From: Candidatus Phosphitivorax anaerolimi
Lineage (GTDB): Bacteria; Desulfobacterota; Desulfomonilia; UBA1062
NCBI GenBank assembly: GCA_001896555.1
Contig: MPOS01000048.1
Span: 1-64,000 of the forward strand
DNA length: 64,000 bases
Reading direction: 5' to 3'
The first letter of the stretch is position 1. The number at the start of each line of letters is the position of its first letter. The notes beneath the pieces are model-generated. The model was not told the origin of the DNA, did no database searches, and worked only from the letters and a program-made list of their open reading frames with translations. The position numbers and the translations under genes were made by a program. This document shows positions 16,858 through 26,108 of this stretch, piece after piece.

Positions 16858-17574
16858 ATGAGGGTCGTCGCCGTTATCCCCGCCCGGTATGAGTCGTCCC
16901 GTTTTCCGGGCAAACCCCTGACCGACATCAAGGGCAAGACCATGATCCGGCGGATTTTCGAGCAGGTGAGCACATGCCCGGATATCGACGAGGTGCTCGT
17001 GGCTACCGACGATGTGCGCATTTTCGAAGAGGCCAGGTCCTTTGACGCCAAGGTGGTCATGACAAGCCCCGAGTGCAGGTCAGGCACCGACCGGGTGGCC
17101 CAGGCAATAAGGGGCCGGACCGCAGATGCCGTGATCAATGTGCAGGGAGATCAGGTGGTGCTCGATACAGCCGCGCTCTCGGAGGTTTCCCGGGAGCTCA
17201 GGCAGGGCTTCCCCATGGTGACGGTGGCCGCGAGGGCACAACCAGAGGAATACCATGATCCCAACTGTGTCAAGGTCGTCTGCGATCTGAGGGGCTACGC
17301 CCTCTATTTTTCCCGGGCGCCCATACCCTATGAGAGATCAAGAGACGGCATCGAGCCCTGGAAGCACATCGGCATATACGGGTTCAGCAAGGAAACGCTC
17401 GAGCGCTTTACCTCGCTCGCTCCCACCCCGCTTGAGCTCGCAGAGTCGCTCGAACAGCTCAGGGCAATGGAAAACGGCATACCCATCAAGGTGATCTTCG
17501 CTACGGGGGAATTTCTGGAGATCAACACCCCCCAGGACAAGGAAAGGATTCTGCAGACGTGGGACTCGTTCTGA
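16858..17574 (+). CDS. kdsB: 3-deoxy-manno-octulosonate cytidylyltransferase
   Basis: 238 residues. It has the nucleotide-binding start VVAVIPARYESSRFPGKPL, the central SGTDRVAQA and VINVQGDQV motifs, and the C-terminal EINTPQDKERI. It makes CMP-Kdo from CTP and Kdo for inner-core LPS. The ATG at 16858 lies one base after the macro-gene stop; longer in-frame readings lie inside that gene. The next gene, waaA, starts 16 bases before its end. Its presence shows the host has Kdo-containing lipopolysaccharide. Confidence 0.95.
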   Translation: MRVVAVIPARYESSRFPGKPLTDIKGKTMIRRIFEQVSTCPDIDEVLVATDDVRIFEEARSFDAKVVMTSPECRSGTDRVAQAIRGRTADAVINVQGDQVVLDTAALSEVSRELRQGFPMVTVAARAQPEEYHDPNCVKVVCDLRGYALYFSRAPIPYERSRDGIEPWKHIGIYGFSKETLERFTSLAPTPLELAESLEQLRAMENGIPIKVIFATGEFLEINTPQDKERILQTWDSF

Positions 17575-18800
17575 CAGCGGTTTATCGTATGCTCACGGGC
17601 CTGCTTGCATGGCCGGCCGGCGTGGTTCTCTCACGCAATCCGAATTTCAGGGGCACGATCCTCAACCGGCTCGGCCTCGTGCTCCCGGATATCCCCGCCC
17701 ACCTGCCGCTCATCTGGATTCATGCATCATCCATGGGAGAGGTCAGGGCAGTGACCGGGCTCGTGAAGGCCCTCCGGAGGGAAAAGCCTCATGTGATCAT
17801 CTGCCTGAGCACCATGACCGCAACCGGCAGACAGATTGCATCGTCTATTCCCGAGCTCGATGTAGTGTTCCCCTTTCCCTTCGATGCCCCGTGGATCATG
17901 AGGCGCTACCTCTCGGCACTCTCACCCAGGATGCTGATTATCGTGGAGACCGAGATCTGGCCCAACATGATCATCGAGGCGAGGGACAGGGGAATACCAA
18001 CGATTATCGTCAACGCACGCATGACAGAGCGCTCGTTCCGGCGTTATTCCATGCTCTCGCCGCTTGCCGGGGAGATTCTCCATGACGTTCATATCCTGGC
18101 CATATCCGAGAATGACGGCAACAGGTTTTCCCGCCTGGGGGCAGGGGATGTCCGGGCGGTGGGGAATCTGAAGCTCGACAGCATCCAGGACGTCGATCCG
18201 GCCCGTCCGCAGGAGGTAAAGGCCGGTCTCGGGGCCGGGCAGCGGCCGGTTTTCATTGCGGGGAGCATCAGGGAAGGCGAGGAGGGTATGGTCTTCTCCG
18301 CCCTTGCAAAGGCTGCATCGAATGTACCCGGTCTCTTCTCCATCCTCGCTCCGAGACATCCCGAACAGATCCCCCTCCTGAAGGACCTCGCCGAGAGAGG
18401 ATCATACCGGTGGTGCTTAAAGAGCGAGATGAAAAGCGACACTGACCTGGTGATCGTTAACACCATGGGAGAGCTCTTCGATCTCTACGGGGCCTCGGAC
18501 ACGGCATTCGTGGGAGGGTCCTTGGTGGATCTGGGAGGGCAGAACATCCTGGAGCCCCTCGCCTGGGGAGTGCCCACGATCCACGGCCCCCACATGGAAA
18601 ACTTCACCTGGGCGCTCGATGTGGTCGGGGGATATACGGTGCCGGTCGGCAGCGCAGAGGAGCTCGCCGATGCCGTTATCGAGACGCTCACACAGCCTGA
18701 GAAGTACCGTGACATGGCCCAGGAGGCACGCCGCCTGCTGGAGAAACACAAAGGCGTGACCGAACGGTGCCTCGCGGTCCTGCTGGAATACCTCCCCTAG
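17559..18800 (+). CDS. waaA: Kdo transferase
   Basis: 413 residues of the GT30 family. The N-terminal membrane anchor (residues 1-25, LVLTAVYRMLTGLLAWPAG) is followed by HASSMGEVRA, ETEIWPNM and the C-terminal GGSLVDLGGQNILEP donor-binding motif. It transfers Kdo from CMP-Kdo to lipid A precursor at the inner membrane. It starts with GTG inside the last codons of kdsB, implying translational coupling. The length is normal. Confidence 0.95.
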   Translation: MGLVLTAVYRMLTGLLAWPAGVVLSRNPNFRGTILNRLGLVLPDIPAHLPLIWIHASSMGEVRAVTGLVKALRREKPHVIICLSTMTATGRQIASSIPELDVVFPFPFDAPWIMRRYLSALSPRMLIIVETEIWPNMIIEARDRGIPTIIVNARMTERSFRRYSMLSPLAGEILHDVHILAISENDGNRFSRLGAGDVRAVGNLKLDSIQDVDPARPQEVKAGLGAGQRPVFIAGSIREGEEGMVFSALAKAASNVPGLFSILAPRHPEQIPLLKDLAERGSYRWCLKSEMKSDTDLVIVNTMGELFDLYGASDTAFVGGSLVDLGGQNILEPLAWGVPTIHGPHMENFTWALDVVGGYTVPVGSAEELADAVIETLTQPEKYRDMAQEARRLLEKHKGVTERCLAVLLEYLP

Positions 18801-18905
18801 AAAGGGCCGGCAGGTCCCCGCGGCCTTATGGGTAATACATGGAGATTCCCGGCTTTTTTCTTGTTTCTCCTTGACTTCACGAAGGGGGCGATTTATTAAA
18901 GATCC

Positions 18906-19097
18906 ATGACTATGGACAGAAGCTTATGCCCGATATGTGCCTGGAGAGAAGACTGCAAGAAGAAGTTCAAGAAGGGCGCAGGCATTCATTGCCCCGACTT
19001 CAGCAGAGACCTGAACGTAAAGAACAAGGAGCTCGAAGAAGAGCTCGAGAAAGAATCCAAACCCGAAAAGAAGAAAAAGGGCCTCTTCCCCCTATAG
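18906..19097 (+). CDS. Small conserved cysteine protein, 63 aa
   Basis: The N-terminal CPICAWREDC and a later HCPDF give four Cys/His ligands that could hold a metal. The C-terminal half is a highly charged helix (KNKELEEELEKES) ending KKKKGLFPL. It lies about 100 bases after waaA on the same strand and convergent with the next gene. No named family is recognised; function unknown. Confidence 0.65.
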   Translation: MTMDRSLCPICAWREDCKKKFKKGAGIHCPDFSRDLNVKNKELEEELEKESKPEKKKKGLFPL

Positions 19098-19100
19098 GGT

Positions 19101-20348
19101 TTACAGGTCGATACGCTGCAACAGGCTTGTGGATTTCTTCACGACCAGCACGATGAGATCGCCCTCGTCAAGGGCGATGTCTGCGCAGTAGTGGTTCCTG
19201 ATGGTCACGAGGTCCCTCTCGCCGTCCCCTGACTTCCCGGGATTGAGCATCAGAACCCGTGAAGAGTTGTAGTATTTGACATTTCTCAGGAACTTCCATG
19301 GCCCCTGCTCGTTGGCGATGGTAATGACGCCGCTTCCATAGGGAAGTATCCTCGGCATCAGATAGTACCGGGCATCAGGCTCGTCCACCTTGCTTTCGAA
19401 ATACAGCGGCAGTGTCGCCAGCTTGGTTTCAGAGGCCCATAATGGATTTTTCCCGCTGAGCAGGGTGACGCGGCCGAGCTTGTCGAATGCGATCGTCTCG
19501 ATCCCGCTCTGAGAGGGAATAATGTCTGCAGCCTGCGCAGAGACGAAGTCGAACCCCTGGGGGAACTCAAAGGCCTCGCCCGTGCCGGCCACGGGATTTT
19601 CCCAGTAGTTGACTCCGTCCGGAAGCATGAGGTCTGTCATGAGCCGGGACATGACAAGGGTGTCGCCCAGGGGGATCACACAGCGCTCCCAGCTCTGCAC
19701 GGTCTCGGAGCCTTTGATTTGGTAGGTGTGGAACGATTCCCGGCGGTTGGTGACGGCGAGCAGGGAGCCTTGGTAGGTGAAGATCCGGTATATTTTGGCG
19801 CTGCCGGGGGTGTTCCAGCAGGGCACGGCGCGGTCCCCCTCCATGCGGTAGAGGGTTTTGCCGTCACTGACAAAGACGGTGCCGTCGAGCACAACCAGGG
19901 AGGTGGCGATAAAGGGAAGCTCGATCCCGGATTCGATCGGCGGCGGGGCCGCGACCTCGACCAAAGGCTTTTCTTCCGGTGCAGGGGGAGGGGCGGCGGC
20001 CGGTTGCGCCCTGCCGATGATGAGCTCCTCGATCATCTGGTCGATCACCCCGGACAGCTCGCCCCTTGAGCCGACGTCGCGGTGAAAGGCCCTGGGCGGC
20101 TGTGAATCGAGCACTGCGTCAAAGGATATGATTTCCCCCAACTGCATGAGGGAAACCGTGAGGGCGTTCCCGTCTCCAGGGGGAGTACCCGCGGCGAGAC
20201 ACCGGGCCGTGATCGTCTTCTGGATGCCGTCCTTGAGCTGCACGAAATTCTCGGCACCCGTCATTTCGACCACCACCTCGATGGCGTGAGAGGGGCTGGA
20301 AGCGATTAAAAAAGAAAGGAAAAACAGACAGATAAATGATCTTTTCAT
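19101..20348 (-). CDS. Hypothetical periplasmic protein, possible beta-propeller
   Basis: 415 residues from the ATG at 20348, which has GGGGAG 6 bases upstream; in-frame codons further up lack a ribosome site. A clear signal peptide (MKRSFICLFFLSFLIASSPSHA) is followed by an N-terminal domain (to about 110), a Pro/Ala-rich linker (AQPAAAPPPAPEEKP) and a region of repeated beta-strand patterns (SLVVLDGTVFVSDGKTLYRM, then IETIAFDKLGRVTLLSG) that suggests propeller-like blades. Substrate and function are unknown. It sits convergent with the waaA cluster. Confidence 0.7.
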   Translation of the reverse strand: MKRSFICLFFLSFLIASSPSHAIEVVVEMTGAENFVQLKDGIQKTITARCLAAGTPPGDGNALTVSLMQLGEIISFDAVLDSQPPRAFHRDVGSRGELSGVIDQMIEELIIGRAQPAAAPPPAPEEKPLVEVAAPPPIESGIELPFIATSLVVLDGTVFVSDGKTLYRMEGDRAVPCWNTPGSAKIYRIFTYQGSLLAVTNRRESFHTYQIKGSETVQSWERCVIPLGDTLVMSRLMTDLMLPDGVNYWENPVAGTGEAFEFPQGFDFVSAQAADIIPSQSGIETIAFDKLGRVTLLSGKNPLWASETKLATLPLYFESKVDEPDARYYLMPRILPYGSGVITIANEQGPWKFLRNVKYYNSSRVLMLNPGKSGDGERDLVTIRNHYCADIALDEGDLIVLVVKKSTSLLQRIDL

Positions 20349-20442
20349 GCTGACTCCCCGACTGATAATTTCAGGCAAAAACCATTATACCAGAGTTTCA
20401 CCAAGGAACAAGCGAAACGTAGGAGACACAGTCGTGCGATTC

Positions 20443-20456
20443 TGAATGATCATTCA
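20443..20456. promoter_or_regulatory. 14-bp perfect palindrome, probable TetR-type operator
   Basis: TGAATGATCATTCA is a perfect palindrome 7 bases upstream of the -35 box of acs. Its half-site TGAATGA resembles the arms of operators bound by fatty-acid-responsive TetR regulators of the Bacillus FadR type, though without their central spacer. The TetR gene at 22616 is the natural candidate partner. Confidence 0.55.
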
Positions 20457-20463
20457 TTTTTCC

Positions 20464-20492
20464 TTGACCTAGCCAGCATCTTTAGTTATATA
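20464..20492 (+). promoter_or_regulatory. Promoter of acs
   Basis: TTGACC at 20464-20469, a 17-bp spacer and TATATA at 20487-20492. Transcription should start near 20500, about 33 bases before the acs ATG. Confidence 0.7.
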
Positions 20493-20532
20493 GTGCTGAT
20501 GCAAAGCAAATTATCTCTTAAGGAGGCGTTAC

Positions 20533-22497
20533 ATGGCTGAGGATACTAAGGATTTTGGAGAACAGTTATTTCCTGTTCCTCCCAAGGTAAGGGAGAAATC
20601 TTTTATCAAGAGCAAGGCTGAGTACGAGAAGATGTACAAGGAGTCCATCGAGAATCCCGAGGCTTTCTGGGCCAAGCAGGCCGAGAGGCTCGACTGGTTC
20701 AAGAAGTGGGACAAGGTGATGGACTACTCCTTCAAGGACAACATCTATGTCAAGTTCTTCGAAGGCGGCAAGCTCAACGTGAGCTACAACTGTCTCGACC
20801 GCCACGTCAAGAGCGGCAAAAAGACCAAGGCTGCCATCATCTGGGAGGGCAACGATCCGTCCGAGAACAAGACATTCAGCTATCAGGACCTCTATCGTGA
20901 GGTCAACAAGGCCGCCAACATGCTCAAGAGTCTGGGCGTGAAGAAGGGCGACCGGGTTTCCATCTTTCTGCCCATGATACCCGAGCTGGCCATTACCATG
21001 CTGGCCTGCACCAGGATCGGCGCGATCCACTCAATCGTGTTCGGCGGCTTCTCGGCCGAGGCGCTCAGAGACAGGGTGAACGACTGCGGTGCAAAGGTCA
21101 TCATCACCTGCGACGGCACCTACCGGGGAGCAAAGGCAGTTCCTCAGAAGGACAATGCGGACAAGGCCCTCGAGGAAACGCCCAGCATCGAGAAGCAGAT
21201 CGTGGTCAAGAGGACCGGCACCAAGGTGAACTGGAAAGAGGGAAGGGACCTCTGGTACGAAGATCTCATGGCCAAGGCGCCCGTGTACTGCGAGCCCGAG
21301 CAGATGGATGCGGAAGATCCCCTGTTCATTCTCTACACCTCCGGCTCCACCGGAAAGCCCAAGGGCGTGATGCACACCACCGGCGGCTACCTGCTCTATG
21401 CGGCCATGACCCAGCAGCTCGTGTTCGACTGCCATCCCGAAGATATGTACTGGTGCACCGCAGACATCGGGTGGGTCACCGGCCACAGCTACATCGTCTA
21501 TGGGCCGCTTGCCAACGGCAACACCAGCATCATGTTCGAGGGCGTGCCGAGCTATCCTGACTATGGCCGTTTCTGGGCCGTTGTCGAGAAGTACGGCGTC
21601 GATATCTTCTACACCGCACCCACCGCCATTCGCGCCATTGCGAAAGAGGGCGATTCCTGGGTCAAGAAGCACGATATCTCCTCCATCCGGATACTGGGCT
21701 CAGTGGGCGAACCGCTCAACCCCGAGGCATGGAGATGGTACTATGACCTCATCGGCCGCGGCGAGTGCACCATCGTCGACACCTGGTGGCAGACCGAGAC
21801 GGGCGGCATCCTCATCACCCCGCTTCCCGGCGCGATCGACATCAAACCGGCAAAGGCCACGGTTCCGTTCTTCGGCGTCGAGCCCTGCCTGGTGGATGAC
21901 GACGGCAAAGAGATTCAGGGCGTCGGCAGGGGCAACCTCTGCATGAAGAGGCCGTGGCCCGGAATCATGAGGGGCGTCTGGGGCGATCCGGCCAGGTTCA
22001 AGGAGACCTACTTCGTACAGTTCCCGGGCAAGTACTTCAGCGGTGACGGGGCTGAGCGCGACGAACTCGGCTACTACAAGATCACCGGCAGGGTCGACGA
22101 CGTCATCAACGTATCCGGCCATCGCATGGGCACCGCGGAGGTGGAGAGCGCACTCGTCTCTCATCCCGATGTGGCCGAGGCAGCAGTCGTGGGCTTCCCG
22201 CACGAAATCAAGGGCCAGGGCATCTTCGCATACGTCACCCTGAACACCGGCGTGGAGAAGACCGAGGAGCTTCGCAAGGCACTCATCGCTCACGTGAGAA
22301 AGGAGATCGGCCCCATCGCGACTCCCGATATCATCCAGTGGGCCGATGCGCTGCCCAAGACACGTTCCGGCAAGATCATGCGCCGCGTACTGAAGAAGGT
22401 CGCCGCCAACGACTTCTCCGATTTCGGCGACACCTCGACGTTGGCAGATCCGTCGGTCGTAGATGAGCTCGTAACGAACAGGAAGAAATTAGGCTAG
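20533..22497 (+). CDS. acs: Acetyl-CoA synthetase (AMP-forming)
   Basis: 654 residues, standard for Acs. It has the AMP-binding [12 protein letters not shown] near residue 273, WWQTETGG near 420, and the C-terminal SGKIMRR with the catalytic (acetylatable) Lys. It converts acetate + ATP + CoA to acetyl-CoA. In syntrophs the enzyme can also run towards ATP from acetyl-CoA when pyrophosphate is available; direction cannot be read here. AGGAGG lies 6 bases before the ATG. The gene stands at the head of a beta-oxidation gene set and has an operator-like palindrome upstream. Confidence 0.95.
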   Translation: MAEDTKDFGEQLFPVPPKVREKSFIKSKAEYEKMYKESIENPEAFWAKQAERLDWFKKWDKVMDYSFKDNIYVKFFEGGKLNVSYNCLDRHVKSGKKTKAAIIWEGNDPSENKTFSYQDLYREVNKAANMLKSLGVKKGDRVSIFLPMIPELAITMLACTRIGAIHSIVFGGFSAEALRDRVNDCGAKVIITCDGTYRGAKAVPQKDNADKALEETPSIEKQIVVKRTGTKVNWKEGRDLWYEDLMAKAPVYCEPEQMDAEDPLFILYTSGSTGKPKGVMHTTGGYLLYAAMTQQLVFDCHPEDMYWCTADIGWVTGHSYIVYGPLANGNTSIMFEGVPSYPDYGRFWAVVEKYGVDIFYTAPTAIRAIAKEGDSWVKKHDISSIRILGSVGEPLNPEAWRWYYDLIGRGECTIVDTWWQTETGGILITPLPGAIDIKPAKATVPFFGVEPCLVDDDGKEIQGVGRGNLCMKRPWPGIMRGVWGDPARFKETYFVQFPGKYFSGDGAERDELGYYKITGRVDDVINVSGHRMGTAEVESALVSHPDVAEAAVVGFPHEIKGQGIFAYVTLNTGVEKTEELRKALIAHVRKEIGPIATPDIIQWADALPKTRSGKIMRRVLKKVAANDFSDFGDTSTLADPSVVDELVTNRKKLG

Positions 22498-22507
22498 ACA
22501 ACATTTG

Positions 22508-22538
22508 AAAAAAAGAGGCCCGGGCAGGCCCGGGCCTC
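22508..22538 (-). terminator. Strong hairpin with T run on the minus strand
   Basis: A perfect 10-bp stem (22515-22524 with 22529-22538, 4-base loop) is flanked by seven A on the plus strand, i.e. seven T after the hairpin on the minus strand. No minus-strand gene is seen upstream, so it may block antisense transcription into acs, or act only as a hairpin at the acs 3' end. Confidence 0.5.
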
Positions 22539-22615
22539 ACTCGTGATATGGTATATGGAATCGAAAATAGGTAGCGGATAAAGGGGAACTACTGAACAGT
22601 CAAGGAAGGAAACAA

Positions 22616-23200
22616 ATGAGAGGCGAAGAGAAATACCGGATGATACTGAATGCTGCAAAGCATGTCTTTGCCATGGAGGGGTTCTACAACTCCAAGGTAT
22701 CAGAAATCGCACGCGAGGCTCATGTTGCTGACGGCACGATTTATTTATACTTCAAGAACAAAGACGACATCCTAATCTCCCTGTTTGAGGAAGAACTCAA
22801 CAGGATCATGATAAATGTAAAATCAAAGATCGAACATATCGAAGATCCCCGGGAAAAGATCATCGTGTTTTGCGACAATCATTTGAATATGGTAGAGTCC
22901 GACAGGGCCCTTGCCGAGGTCATTCAGGTGGAACTCAGGCAGTCGAACAAATTCATGAGGGAGTACAAGAACAAGCACTTTCTCGCCTATCTGAACATCA
23001 TCGCGGATATCGTAGCCCAGGGTCAGGAGCAGGGGATCTTCAGGACCGATGTAAGGCCGGACATCTGTGCGAGAATGATCTTCGGGTCTCTCGACGAGCT
23101 CTCAACGTACCTTGTTACCGCCAGGAGAAAGCGGTTTGATGTGCATGAGGTCGCCATCATGGTCGGCAACTCTTTCCTGAATGGGCTGGTGAAAAAGTAA
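22616..23200 (+). CDS. TetR/AcrR family regulator, FadR-like
   Basis: 194 residues. The N-terminal HTH includes ILNAAKHVFAMEGFYNSKVSEIAREAHVADGTIYLYF in the TetR pattern (residues 10-46), with a helical ligand domain after it. Its setting between acs and genes for hydroxyacyl-CoA dehydrogenase/hydratase, ETF and an ETF-oxidising membrane protein suggests it senses acyl-CoA and represses fatty-acid degradation, as other TetR FadR proteins do. The likely target is the palindrome at 20443-20456. GGAAGGAAAC precedes the ATG. Confidence 0.88.
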   Translation: MRGEEKYRMILNAAKHVFAMEGFYNSKVSEIAREAHVADGTIYLYFKNKDDILISLFEEELNRIMINVKSKIEHIEDPREKIIVFCDNHLNMVESDRALAEVIQVELRQSNKFMREYKNKHFLAYLNIIADIVAQGQEQGIFRTDVRPDICARMIFGSLDELSTYLVTARRKRFDVHEVAIMVGNSFLNGLVKK

Positions 23201-23233
23201 CGAACGAAAGCCTTAAACCTAAGGAGGTTGATC

Positions 23234-25210
23234 ATGATGCAGATAAAAAAGGCCGCCGTCATCGGCGGCGGAGCCATGGGAGGAAGCATTGCGCATCTCC
23301 TCTCGAGCGCAGGTATTCAATGTTTTATCAAAGACATCGAGCAGAAGTTTATCGATAAAGCCCTGGAACAGTCCCGGAGCATCTATGACAAGCAGGTGAA
23401 AAAGGGAAAGCTCGATCCGAAGAAGGCCGATGATCTGCAGGGCCTCCTCTCCGGATCGGTCGACTACGACAAGGATTTCATGGGCGACGTCGACCTCGTC
23501 ATCGAGGCGGTCCCGGAGATCATGAAGATCAAGCAGGATGTGTTCGCCGAGCTGGAGAAGATCTGCCCCGGGCGCACCATCCTTGCCTCGAACACCTCCA
23601 CGCTCTCGCTCACCGAGATTTCGAAAAAGCTCAAGGACAAATCGCGGTTCGTAGGGTTGCACTTCTTCAACCCCGCACACGTGATGAAACTCGTGGAGGT
23701 CATTTACGACGAAAACACCTCACGGGAAACCGTGGGCGTCATGATGGAGTTCTCCCAGATCATCGGGAAGGAGCCCATCAAGGTGAAGAACGGCCCCGGA
23801 TTCGCCGTGAACCGGATACTCATCCCGTACATGAACGAGGCGGTGCTGGCCCTCATGGAGGGTGAAGGCACCATGGAAGAGATCGACGATGCCATGACGG
23901 ATTTCGGCATGCCCCTGGGGCCCTTTGCCCTGTGGGACCTGGTCGGGCTCGATGTGGGCCTGCACGCGTCCAAGACGCTCGAAGAGGCATACCCGGAACG
24001 GACCCCCATCCCGGAGCTGCTCAAACATCTCGTGGATAAGAAGATGCTCGGCCAGAAGACCGGCAAGGGCTTCTATGACTATTCATCGGGCGGGAAGGTT
24101 CCGTCAAAGGAAGTAGAGCGGTTTCTCAAGAACTGGAAGAAAGACAACCCGCAGAGCGACCTCGCCTTTTCACCCGACAGGCTTATGGCCGTTCAGATCA
24201 GGGAGGCCCTGTGGATTCTCTCCGACGGCCTGGCCTCGGCACACGACATCGACACCGGGATGGTCTACGGCACCAACTTCCCCACCAAGGCTGCCTGGGG
24301 GCCTCTGCACTATGCCGAGGACGTGGGCTGGGACGCGGTGAATGATCTCCTGTGCTCACTCTCGTGCGAGTATGGCCCCGAGCGGTTCACGGCCCCTGTC
24401 TTGCTGAAGAATCTCCTCAAGGGGGAGAGTGTCTTCGAAAACTGCACCTACGAGGTGGACTCTGACGGCGTGGCCGTGATGACCATCAACAACCCGCCCA
24501 TGAACACCCTTGGCCGCAAGACCAAGGAAGACATCACCAAGGCCGTCCTCCATGCGGTTGCAGACCCATCGGTCCGCGTCATCCTGATCACCGGCAGGGG
24601 CAGGGCGTTTGTCGCCGGTGCGGACATCGAAGAGATGAAGCGCTTCAAGTCGGTCAATGACGGGATCGAGCTCTCCAACCGGGGCTATCGCATGACGAAC
24701 ACCATCGAGGAAGCGAATAAGCCCATCATCGCGGTGATCAACGGCTTCTGCCTCGGAGGAGGTTTGGAGCTGGCCATGTCGTGTCATATAAGGATCGCCT
24801 CCGACAAGGCCAGGCTCGGTCTTCCCGAGATCACCCTGGGGCTCATCCCGGGGTTTTCCGGGACCCAGCGGCTCCCGCGGATCGTGGGCAAGGCAAAGGG
24901 CTTGGAGATGATTCTGAGCGGGTCGCACTACAGCGCGCAGGAGGCCTTTGAGATGGGCCTGGTCAACCGGGTGGTGCCTCACAACAGACTGATAGACGAG
25001 GCACGGGCCCTTGCGAGGACCATCGCATCCAGAAGCAGGGTGGCTGTGGGGGCCGCCATGGACGCGGTCATGAGGGGGCTTGAGGTTTCCTTCGAGGAAG
25101 GGCTGCCCATCGAGGCGGAGAATTTCGGACGGGTCGCTGCCTCCCAGGATGCCAAGGAAGGTCTCGACGCCTTCCTGGCAAAACGGAAGCCCGTATTCAA
25201 GGACAGGTGA
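23234..25210 (+). CDS. Fused 3-hydroxyacyl-CoA dehydrogenase / enoyl-CoA hydratase
   Basis: 658 residues. The N-terminal Rossmann domain (VIGGGAMGGSIAHLL) and dehydrogenase half (HFFNPAHVMKLVEV, GFAVNRILIPYMNEA) run to about residue 380. The enoyl-CoA hydratase/isomerase half follows (INGFCLGGGLELAMSCHIRIAS and LGLPEITLGLIPGFSGTQRLPR with both catalytic Glu). This order, dehydrogenase first, is opposite to E. coli FadB and occurs in archaea and some anaerobes. It does two steps of beta-oxidation. AAGGAGG lies 6 bases before the ATG at 23234; a TTG at 23228 overlaps that site and is unlikely to be used. It heads the etfBA operon. Confidence 0.93.
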   Translation: MMQIKKAAVIGGGAMGGSIAHLLSSAGIQCFIKDIEQKFIDKALEQSRSIYDKQVKKGKLDPKKADDLQGLLSGSVDYDKDFMGDVDLVIEAVPEIMKIKQDVFAELEKICPGRTILASNTSTLSLTEISKKLKDKSRFVGLHFFNPAHVMKLVEVIYDENTSRETVGVMMEFSQIIGKEPIKVKNGPGFAVNRILIPYMNEAVLALMEGEGTMEEIDDAMTDFGMPLGPFALWDLVGLDVGLHASKTLEEAYPERTPIPELLKHLVDKKMLGQKTGKGFYDYSSGGKVPSKEVERFLKNWKKDNPQSDLAFSPDRLMAVQIREALWILSDGLASAHDIDTGMVYGTNFPTKAAWGPLHYAEDVGWDAVNDLLCSLSCEYGPERFTAPVLLKNLLKGESVFENCTYEVDSDGVAVMTINNPPMNTLGRKTKEDITKAVLHAVADPSVRVILITGRGRAFVAGADIEEMKRFKSVNDGIELSNRGYRMTNTIEEANKPIIAVINGFCLGGGLELAMSCHIRIASDKARLGLPEITLGLIPGFSGTQRLPRIVGKAKGLEMILSGSHYSAQEAFEMGLVNRVVPHNRLIDEARALARTIASRSRVAVGAAMDAVMRGLEVSFEEGLPIEAENFGRVAASQDAKEGLDAFLAKRKPVFKDR

Positions 25211-25313
25211 TCCCATTGCCCTGTCAGGAAGCGGGTTTAAATGGTTTGTCGCGCTGTGGAAATGATATGGCAACAAGCCTCAAGGCAAATAAATATGTAG
25301 GAAGGAGGATAAT

Positions 25314-26090
25314 GTGAATACAGTTGTTTGTATTAAGCAGGTACCTGATACAGAGACTCTGATCAAAGTTCAGGGTGCAGGTATTGTGACGGAAGGGATC
25401 AAGTGGGTCATGAATCCGTACGATGAATTCGCCGTTGAAGAAGCTCTGCAGCAGAAAGAGAAGATGAAGGCCGGCGCGGTGACCATCGTTTCCCTCGGAC
25501 CGGACAGGGCTATCGAGGCGATTCGCACGGGCCTTGCCATGGGCGCTGACACAGCGGTTCACATCAACGACGCCGCCTTCTACGAAAAGGCCGATCCGTA
25601 TGCCACGGCGGCAGTGCTCGCAGCGGCAGTCAAAGGGCTGCAGTATGACGCGATCTTTCTGGGCAAGCAGGCCATCGATGACGACTCAGCCCAGGTGCCC
25701 GCGATGCTGGCAGAGATGCTCGGCATCCCCGTGGTCACCATGGTGGTCAAGTTCGAGGTGGCCCCTGACAAGAGCAAGGCGACCGTGACCAGGGAGATCG
25801 AGGGCGGACAGGCTGTTGTCGAGGTTCCGCTTCCGGCCGTGTTCTCGGCCCAGAAGGGTCTCAACGAACCCCGGTATGCCTCTCTTCCCGGCATCATGAA
25901 GGCAAAGAAGAAACCCGTCGATGTGAAAACGGCTGCAGATCTTGGCGTGAGCGTAGATCCCAAGACCGTTGTCAAAGAGATGACTCTGCCGCCTGCGCGC
26001 CAGGCCGGAAAGATCATTACGGGTGACGATGCGGCTGCGAAGGCGAAAGAGCTCGCCAGAGTCCTTCATGAAGAAGTGAAGATTGTCTAA
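25314..26090 (+). CDS. etfB: Electron transfer flavoprotein, beta subunit
   Basis: 258 residues. It starts with the EtfB pattern (VVCIKQVPDTETLIKV) and includes NPYDEFAVEEAL and GKQAIDDDSAQVPAMLAEML. Pairs with EtfA to take electrons from acyl-CoA dehydrogenases. It starts with GTG after AGGAGG. The intergenic distance to etfA is 18 bases. The downstream membrane FeS protein would be the next carrier. Whether this ETF bifurcates is not decidable by eye; no Bcd-type gene is adjacent. Confidence 0.95.
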   Translation: MNTVVCIKQVPDTETLIKVQGAGIVTEGIKWVMNPYDEFAVEEALQQKEKMKAGAVTIVSLGPDRAIEAIRTGLAMGADTAVHINDAAFYEKADPYATAAVLAAAVKGLQYDAIFLGKQAIDDDSAQVPAMLAEMLGIPVVTMVVKFEVAPDKSKATVTREIEGGQAVVEVPLPAVFSAQKGLNEPRYASLPGIMKAKKKPVDVKTAADLGVSVDPKTVVKEMTLPPARQAGKIITGDDAAAKAKELARVLHEEVKIV

Positions 26091-26108
26091 TAGAAGGGGG
26101 ATACGAAC

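Noticed and set aside
22515-22538. Terminator of acs on the plus strand
   Set aside because: The hairpin is strong, but the T run is on the minus-strand side; downstream on the plus strand the sequence is ACTCGTG. It was listed as a minus-strand terminator instead.
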